From assembly GCF_025420585.1 (NCBI RefSeq), contig NZ_JAOEGB010000023.1:62001-126000 (forward strand): 64,000 nt of DNA, given 5' to 3'. Below the pieces are notes generated by a model. That model made no database searches. It had not been told where the DNA came from and was given only the letters and a program-made list of their open reading frames with translations. Position 1 is the first letter of the stretch. Each line of letters opens with the position of its first letter. A program made the translations under genes and the position numbers. Source of the stretch: Planotetraspora sp. A-T 1434 (lineage in GTDB: Bacteria > Actinomycetota > Actinomycetes > Streptosporangiales > Streptosporangiaceae). Shown here piece after piece: positions 63,413 to 64,000 of the stretch.

Positions 63413-64000
63413 GCCCCGCGCGGCTGCCGATGTCCCGATCGGCGACCTCGGCGCCTATCAGGACGCGGTACGCCTGGTGCTCACCAGCGACCTCATCACC
63501 GCCGTTCATCCCCGTCCCGGTGTGCTGGAGCGCGTGCTGCCCTGGGCCGACCAGCTCACCCGCGACTTTCGCGACCTGTTCGGCTACAGCCTGATCGCGA
63601 CGACCCGTCAGGTGCGGCTGGTCCGCCGGTTCGACGCCCTGAACCCGTCGCGGGGAAAGGTCTTCGTCAACAAGGCGGGCAAGGCCTTCGACCGGAGGCG
63701 GCTGGCGTATCTCTGCCTGGTGCTGGGCTCCTTCCAGAGGTCACGGGTCGAGATCAGCCTCGCCGACCTGGTGCGCCTGTTCGCCCCGGTGGCCAACTCC
63801 ATCAAGGGCCTCGGCTTCGACCCGGTCGTCCCCGGGCACAAGGCGGCGGTCGTGGACGTGATCGGCTGGCTGGTGGAGCGGGGAGCGCTGAACCTCTCCG
63901 ATGGCTCGGTCGAGGCGTGGGCGCGCGGCGACGGCGGCGACGGCGGCGACGCGCTGTACGACATCGACCACGACATCTGCGCGACGATCTTCCGGCCGTC
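63405..64000 (+). CDS. jetB: Wadjet-type JetB-like protein (TIGR02678 family), truncated by window edge
   Basis: The KITE-like partner of the Wadjet kleisin. ATG 63405 overlaps the end of the preceding gene by eight bases. The 198 visible residues include YQDAVRLVLTSDLITAVHPR, FRDLFGYSLIATTRQVRLVR, KAFDRRRLAYLCLVLGSFQR, SRVEISLADLVRLFAPVANS and VVDVIGWLVERGALNLSDGS. These match the order of TIGR02678 proteins as I know them. The gene runs off the window; JetC (SMC-like) and JetD (Toprim) are expected further right. Confidence 0.82.
   Translation, partial: MAEPRAAADVPIGDLGAYQDAVRLVLTSDLITAVHPRPGVLERVLPWADQLTRDFRDLFGYSLIATTRQVRLVRRFDALNPSRGKVFVNKAGKAFDRRRLAYLCLVLGSFQRSRVEISLADLVRLFAPVANSIKGLGFDPVVPGHKAAVVDVIGWLVERGALNLSDGSVEAWARGDGGDGGDALYDIDHDICATIFRP

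Overview
The window is very GC-rich (about 70%) with strong G/C third-position bias, many GTG/TTG starts, 4-base ATGA gene overlaps, LacI/SARP/ECF regulators, Tat and lipoprotein signals and F420-type enzymes. This points to a filamentous actinomycete; a member of the Streptosporangiales is my inference. No rRNA, tRNA, CRISPR array or intact insertion sequence was seen. The left flank (1-3300) is sparse and contains broken genes.

Layout. 3-3300: a 5'-truncated gene of unknown function, a degenerate stretch, a secreted glycerophosphodiester phosphodiesterase and a frameshifted LuxR-type regulator. 3313-5565: a Tat-exported flavin amine oxidase coupled to a secreted RidA-like protein, closed by a strong terminator. 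5834-8406: a covalent-FAD type oxidase divergent from an ECF41 sigma factor, each with an ECF41-like promoter. 8706-24105: a LacI-controlled glycan-import and degradation locus with a solute-binding lipoprotein, two permeases, GH36, GH38, GH2 and GH110 enzymes and an unassigned protein. It has no ATPase gene, and the enzymes lack signal peptides. 24213-29438: an isochorismatase-like protein lacking two catalytic residues, a lipoprotein, a MarR/F420-type reductase/luciferase-like module with paired palindromic operators, gene remnants and a PEBP lipoprotein.

29660-36357: two paralogous AfsR-like regulators flank two small secreted products. One is a 47-residue pre-peptide whose predicted mature part repeats TGDPSQW. 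36428-44891: an ABC-F protein, an XRE-cupin regulator divergent from a thioredoxin reductase/methyltransferase fusion, a TetR stub, YchJ, an epoxide hydrolase, a HEAT-like protein, an NmrA-like protein and a DoxX-like protein. 45121-47406: a compact RiPP locus with a 55-residue precursor, an ATP-grasp ligase and a parvulin-like maturation protein; this is the best candidate for an undescribed system.

47551-55637: an M48-like membrane protein without a zinc motif, a second membrane protein, and a histidine kinase/response regulator pair divergent from an ABC exporter. One of the exporter permeases carries a large extracytoplasmic domain. 56213-60752: a polysaccharide operon with a cellulose-synthase-like GT2, a GH26-like lipoprotein and a GT39-like mannosyltransferase. 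60864-64000: a DUF4118 membrane protein and the first two genes of a Wadjet-type (JetAB, TIGR02677/TIGR02678) anti-plasmid system that runs off the right edge.
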